A DNA stretch of 37,031 bases from an uncultured Georgenia sp. (GTDB taxonomy: Bacteria > Actinomycetota > Actinomycetes > Actinomycetales > Actinomycetaceae), in the NCBI RefSeq assembly GCF_937958535.1, contig NZ_CALGNQ010000090.1, forward strand, positions 1-37,031, in the 5' to 3' direction. Both the position numbers and the translations under genes were made by a program. The notes under the pieces were generated by a model. The model was given only the letters and a program-made list of their open reading frames with translations, was not told the DNA's origin and searched no databases. Each line of letters begins with the position of its first letter. The stretch's first letter is position 1. Positions 33,801 through 37,031 of the stretch are shown piece by piece.

Positions 33801-36800
33801 CCTCAACGTCGACCGGCTGCTGCTGCGGGTCGCCTCCGCCACCGGCGGCGACATCGAGCTGCGGCGTGACGCGCCCGACGGCGAGCTGCTCGCCACGGCC
33901 GAGGTGCCCTCGACCGGTGGGCTGTCCCGCTACGTCGACGTCCCGGTCGAGGTCGCGGACCCGGGTGAGTCCTTCGCGCTCTACGTCGTCTTCCCCGGCG
34001 CGGGGGAGCGGCGGCTGAACTTCATCGAGGCCGACGGGCAGGGCGTCTCCCCGACCACCAAGCCGCGGGTGACCATCACCTCGCCGGCGCCGCGGGAGTC
34101 CCTCGAGCTCGGGACGGTCACCGTCACGGCCGAGGCGAGCGACGCACAGCACGCGATCACCCAGGTGGAGTTCTTCGTCGACGGCGAGTCCATCGGCGTG
34201 GACGAGGAGGCCCCCTACAGCGTGACGTGGGAGCCCACCGAGGAGTCGGTATTCCAGCTCACCGCGGTCGCCACCAACGACGAGGGGGTGTCCACCACCT
34301 CGCGGATCGTCCCGGTGACCGTCGGTGCGCCCTTCGGAGCCTTCGACCAGTTCACCAACGCGGCCGGTGAGTTCGACCGCGGCGAGGACGGCTCGTTCAT
34401 CATCGACTCCGGCGGCCGTAACATGTGGAACGCGGTGGACGAGTACAGCGCGCTGTACCTGCCCGCGGGCGCCGACGAGAACTGGTCCGCCACGGTGAAG
34501 ATCACCCGCCAGGGCAACTCCCACAACAGCGCCAAGGCGGGGCTCATCGTCCGCAACGACATCACCGCGCCCGGCCAGTCCGCCGGTTACGCCGCCCTCG
34601 CCATCCGCCCCAACGGCGGCTTCGAGTGGTTGCGCTCGGCCAATGGCAACGGTGAGCTCAACGCCTCCACCAGCGCTGGTTCGACCGGGTACCCGGCGTG
34701 GGTGCGCCTGGTGCGCAACGGCGACCAGTACACCGCGTTCTGGAGCCGGGACGGGCAGACCTTCCACCAGATCGGTGCCCCGGTCACGCTCCCGGGCGCG
34801 GCCGCGGTCCAGGACCTCGGCCTGTTCGTCACCGCGCACCACGACACCGCACGCAGCGAGGTCGAGTTCACCGACTTCGTCTTCGACGACGACCCGGCGG
34901 TGCCCGAGCCCGAGCCGGAGCCGGGTCCCGGGCCGAAGTGCGAGGGTCCGATGAGCGACGAGTTCGACGGCGACCGCCTCGACACGCGCCGCTGGACCAC
35001 CGTCCGCTCGGCAGAGGGGGCGCCGGTCACCGTCGGCGACGGGGCGCTGCACCTGCCGGTCACCGCCGCTGACATCGACGGCGGCAACACCGGCCCGATC
35101 AGCTACGTCGGGCAGCCGATGCCCGAGGGCCCCTGGCAGGCCGACGCCAAGGTCACCCTCGACCACGAGCGGCACTGGCAGTTCACCGGGCTGATGATGC
35201 ACGCCGGCGACGACGACTACGCCAAGCTGGCGTTCACCAGGCACCAGAACGGCAGCCGTTTCGTCGAGTTCTGGACCGAGCGCAACGGCTCGCGCGACTC
35301 GCACTCGACCGACGTCACGCTGCCGGCGGACGTGTCGACCGTGCACCTGCGCCTGTCCAGCGACGGTGAGGACCTGCGTGCGGCCTACTCGCTGGACGGC
35401 GAGGAGTACACCGCGATCAGCGGTGCCTCCTCCGTCATTCCCGGTGCCACCTTCGGTCTTGTCGCCGCCGGTGACACCGGGGCCGGGGACGGCGTCGCCC
35501 TCGTCGACCACTTCCGGGTCACCCCGGACCGGGAGGACGACGGTGAGCGGGAGCCGAGCGACGAGTTCGACGGCGACGCGCTCGACGGGTGCCGCTGGGA
35601 CCGCACGGTGCGCTACGTGGAGGAGAACGTCAGCGTCTCCGACGGCGAGCTGCACATCGTCACCCAGCCCGGTGACATCAACAACGACAACCCGCAGTCG
35701 CCGCAGAACTTCATCCTGCAGACCGCGCCCGAGGGGGATTGGACCGTGGAGACGCGGTTCGCGGCCCCGCTCGTCCACCGCTGGCAGTACGCCGGCCTGC
35801 TGGCCTACGGCTCCGACGACGAGTACGTCAAGCTCGACGTCGTCGCCCGCAACCAGCCGGGCCAACCGCTGTCGCTCGGTGCCGAGCTCGTCTCGGAGGT
35901 CGGCGGCTCCTTCGGGGCCGGCGGCAACCGGGCGGTGGACCTCCCGGGCCGACCGGAGGACGGCTACTGGCACCTGCGCCTGAGCCGTACCGGCGACGCC
36001 TACGAGGGCTGGGTCAGCGCGGACGGCGAGAGCTGGACCTCGCTGGGGGCCCCGGTCACCCACGCCGGAGACCTGGACGCCGTCGGCCTCGTGGCGATCG
36101 GCCCGGAGCAGACCGAGCCGGTGACCGTGAGCTTCGACTACTTCCGCCTGGTCCAGGATGAGCCGGAGCCTCCGGTGGATGAGGAGGCGCCCACTGTCTC
36201 GGGCAACGTGCTGGGCCGGTCGGAGGCGGTCTTCGAGCCGACGGACCGGGACCCGGGTCAGATCGGGGGGACCGCGACGCTGGTGAAGAGCGCCGAGGGT
36301 ACGCGGGTCACGGTGCAGGTCACCGGCCTGTTGCCGGGCTTCGAGTACCCGGCCCACCTGCACGACGGTTCCTGCCTGGACCACGGTGGGCACTACATGC
36401 ACGACCCGGACGGGCCGGCTGCTCCGCCGAACGAGATCTGGGTGTCCTCGACGAGCGACCCGCGTGGCAACCTGGTGCCCAACCAGCAGGGGGTGGCCCG
36501 TGGTTCGGGGTCGGCCGACTGGACGGCGCGTCAGCAGCCGCTGTCGGTCCACGTCCACGAGCCCCAGTTGCCGGGGCTGCCGATCGGCTGTGCCGACTTC
36601 GCGGCCTATGAGGCTCCCGCGACGCTGGTGCTGGAGGCCGACGACGGTGCCGGCAGCGGTGTGGAGACCGTCGAGTACTCCTTGGACGGCGGGCAGTGGG
36701 TGACCTACGAGGGTGAGGTCGAGGTGAGCGAGCCCGGCTCGCACACCGTGGCGTTCCGGGCCACCGACGCCGCCGGGAACACCAGCGAGGTCCAGGAGCT

Positions 36801-37031
36801 GAGGTTCGCGGTCGCCGGTGAGGAGCCGGAGCCGGTGGAGGTGATGCCGGAGCCGGTGGTGTTCACCGACGAGCCGGGGACCGACCGGGACAGCTACACC
36901 GTTCCCGCGGTGGAGGGTGTGGAGTACCTGGTGGACGGTGAGGTCGTGGCGGCGGGGACCTACCCGGGTGCGGGCACGGTGACCGTCACCGCCCGCGCGC
37001 TGGACGGGTTCGTGCTGGCCGACGGGGCCAC
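30853..37031 (+). CDS. Giant secreted ThuA / GSDH-propeller multidomain surface protein, 3' end beyond the window (>2059 aa)
   Basis: GGAGGGG sets the ATG at 30853; the frame stays open to the window's end. The signal peptide ends at PAAA-ET (about residue 33). Domains in order: ThuA-like (47-275; FTATAAWRHG, AIHNATDMRG); glucose/sorbosone-dehydrogenase-type propeller (283-740; His414 in GHTGG, Arg518-Asn519 in GFRNPF, motifs of PQQ sugar dehydrogenases); PKD (743-830); an unassigned His-containing segment (831-940); CBM6-like (941-1063); Ig-like (1068-1158); three LamG-like sandwiches (1160-1346, 1367-1558, 1568-1766); SodC-like (1780-1916); OmpL47 (1921-1993); and the start of a repeat-type module (from 1997) that commonly precedes a wall anchor in actinobacteria. 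It probably binds a polysaccharide and oxidises or cleaves a sugar at the surface, feeding the importer encoded upstream. Whether the ThuA and propeller domains are active is not known. Confidence 0.88.
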   Translation, partial: MSTARPGWGRMVASLATGALGLSLLTALPAAAETDPPLDIVDTRDGDRATVLVFTATAAWRHGDTIEQGTPLLMDAFAEEGIGSVWTEDSRIFNDEDLAQFDALVMFQTSGDPWTAEQKEALESYQQAGNGIVAIHNATDMRGDYEWWDNLVGSLMPGHAATGTDPGLPGVVRVEDRSHPSTAHLPQRWERADEWYNFSHNVRGEAHVLATMDESTYNPGGNAMGYDHPISWCKHYDGGRAWATGMGHFPSHFEEPALLQHIIGGVEWAAGLAEGDCGGTSWDMYERVALDQNTSAPFGMDIAEDGRVFFTELVRGQIRVYDPVTQNTTTALELDVYSGGEDGMLGIALHPDFLENGYIYQYYSPASDDDTDPANFFNRLSRFTMDHETGLIDPDSERVILEVPARRLPDEPGHTGGVVEVDSEGVLYLGVGDDVNPHSEPSGGYAPLSEREGTFHDARETSANTNDLRGKLLRIIPLDDIPEGAEPGIGSTYEIPEGNLFPVGTEKTRPEIYAMGFRNPFQFAIDEETGHISMADYSPDNSNDNPSSRGPAGIAEWMLITEPGFYGWPLCMGDNEPFRDVDYTTSPPTVGDFFDCDNPVNDSVRNTGLRELPPAKPADMWYGYQRSSHPEVIPQGSGLAPMGGPFYHYDPDLESDTKFPPAFDGQPFFFEWARNKMYSLILSEDGTGLEKVNPFLPSEPFLAPIEAKFGPDGSMYVLDWGGGFGRHNPNSGLYRIDYVSGSRSPSAVGTATPDSGQAPLEVAFDATASRDPENEQLTYAWDFDGDGEVDSTEPVATTTYTENGVYNARLTVTDPHGKTGTTVVPVTVGNTRPEIRFNLPPTGAFFDFGDEISWQIEAHDAEEEIADEDIIVQPALGHDEHAHPAEPLSGRTGSVTTSLGGGHSADMNVFYVLDARYQDSGGADGVPSLIGEDTTLLFAKIRQAEFYADSEGITTSPSRDVEGHGAAISGEDGAWASYDPVNLLNVDRLLLRVASATGGDIELRRDAPDGELLATAEVPSTGGLSRYVDVPVEVADPGESFALYVVFPGAGERRLNFIEADGQGVSPTTKPRVTITSPAPRESLELGTVTVTAEASDAQHAITQVEFFVDGESIGVDEEAPYSVTWEPTEESVFQLTAVATNDEGVSTTSRIVPVTVGAPFGAFDQFTNAAGEFDRGEDGSFIIDSGGRNMWNAVDEYSALYLPAGADENWSATVKITRQGNSHNSAKAGLIVRNDITAPGQSAGYAALAIRPNGGFEWLRSANGNGELNASTSAGSTGYPAWVRLVRNGDQYTAFWSRDGQTFHQIGAPVTLPGAAAVQDLGLFVTAHHDTARSEVEFTDFVFDDDPAVPEPEPEPGPGPKCEGPMSDEFDGDRLDTRRWTTVRSAEGAPVTVGDGALHLPVTAADIDGGNTGPISYVGQPMPEGPWQADAKVTLDHERHWQFTGLMMHAGDDDYAKLAFTRHQNGSRFVEFWTERNGSRDSHSTDVTLPADVSTVHLRLSSDGEDLRAAYSLDGEEYTAISGASSVIPGATFGLVAAGDTGAGDGVALVDHFRVTPDREDDGEREPSDEFDGDALDGCRWDRTVRYVEENVSVSDGELHIVTQPGDINNDNPQSPQNFILQTAPEGDWTVETRFAAPLVHRWQYAGLLAYGSDDEYVKLDVVARNQPGQPLSLGAELVSEVGGSFGAGGNRAVDLPGRPEDGYWHLRLSRTGDAYEGWVSADGESWTSLGAPVTHAGDLDAVGLVAIGPEQTEPVTVSFDYFRLVQDEPEPPVDEEAPTVSGNVLGRSEAVFEPTDRDPGQIGGTATLVKSAEGTRVTVQVTGLLPGFEYPAHLHDGSCLDHGGHYMHDPDGPAAPPNEIWVSSTSDPRGNLVPNQQGVARGSGSADWTARQQPLSVHVHEPQLPGLPIGCADFAAYEAPATLVLEADDGAGSGVETVEYSLDGGQWVTYEGEVEVSEPGSHTVAFRATDAAGNTSEVQELRFAVAGEEPEPVEVMPEPVVFTDEPGTDRDSYTVPAVEGVEYLVDGEVVAAGTYPGAGTVTVTARALDGFVLADGA

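Noticed and set aside
36190..36600. SodC-like segment as a separate superoxide dismutase gene
   Set aside because: There is no start or ribosome site before it and the frame is continuous with the domains on both sides.

Overview
The window is uniformly very GC-rich, with G/C in nearly every third codon position, GTG starts, GTGA/ATGA operon overlaps and many Sec-secreted multidomain proteins. This points to an actinobacterium. The modular GH43 enzymes, the LPVTG surface protein and the WxL-like wall domain suggest a plant-polysaccharide-degrading member of the Micrococcales, but genus cannot be read from the sequence. I see no IS element, integrase, phage gene, CRISPR array or rRNA.

Layout. 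(1) 1-1.3 kb holds a truncated lipoprotein gene, a 60-aa membrane protein and a propeller-like hypothetical gene. (2) tRNA-Ser(GCU) lies at 1.4 kb. (3) 1.6-10.5 kb is a xylan/arabinoxylan-type locus: a secreted CE1-like esterase with a WxL-like wall-binding domain, an IclR regulator with a perfect 6-3-6 operator at its own promoter, and two large secreted GH43 enzymes that share a CBM and an unnamed C-terminal module. (4) 10.7-11.6 kb holds two adjacent minus-strand genes I do not recognise. (5) 11.8-15.6 kb is a wall-anchored phosphoesterase with three lamin-tail domains. (6) tRNA-Arg(ACG) lies at 15.7 kb. (7) 16.0-19.2 kb is a tightly coupled three-gene operon (SPFH/SHOCT protein, double zinc-ribbon protein, small membrane protein) resembling the YdjI/YdjG envelope-stress partners of Bacillus. 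(8) 19.4-21.1 kb is a secreted alpha/beta hydrolase with five exact-period 45-aa repeats. (9) 21.6-23.5 kb is a secreted M14 zinc carboxypeptidase. (10) 23.7-37.0 kb is a sugar-derivative catabolism cluster.

The last cluster is the most interesting part. A strong promoter with a 15-bp palindrome just upstream, and apparently no 5' leader, drives a Gfo/Idh/MocA dehydrogenase. It overlaps in turn with a ribose-type ABC ATPase and two permeases. A lipoprotein binding protein, a 3-epimerase-like TIM-barrel enzyme and a giant exported protein (more than 2059 aa, running off the window) follow. The giant carries ThuA, a PQQ-glucose/sorbosone-dehydrogenase-like propeller, PKD, a CBM6-like module, an Ig-like domain, three LamG-like sandwiches, a SodC-like domain and OmpL47. 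The set of dehydrogenase, epimerase, ThuA and sugar importer is what is known from bacterial 3-keto-glycoside routes (ThuA/ThuB of rhizobia, Ycj proteins of E. coli). My inference is that a glycoside is oxidised or cleaved at the cell surface, imported, and isomerised or reduced inside.
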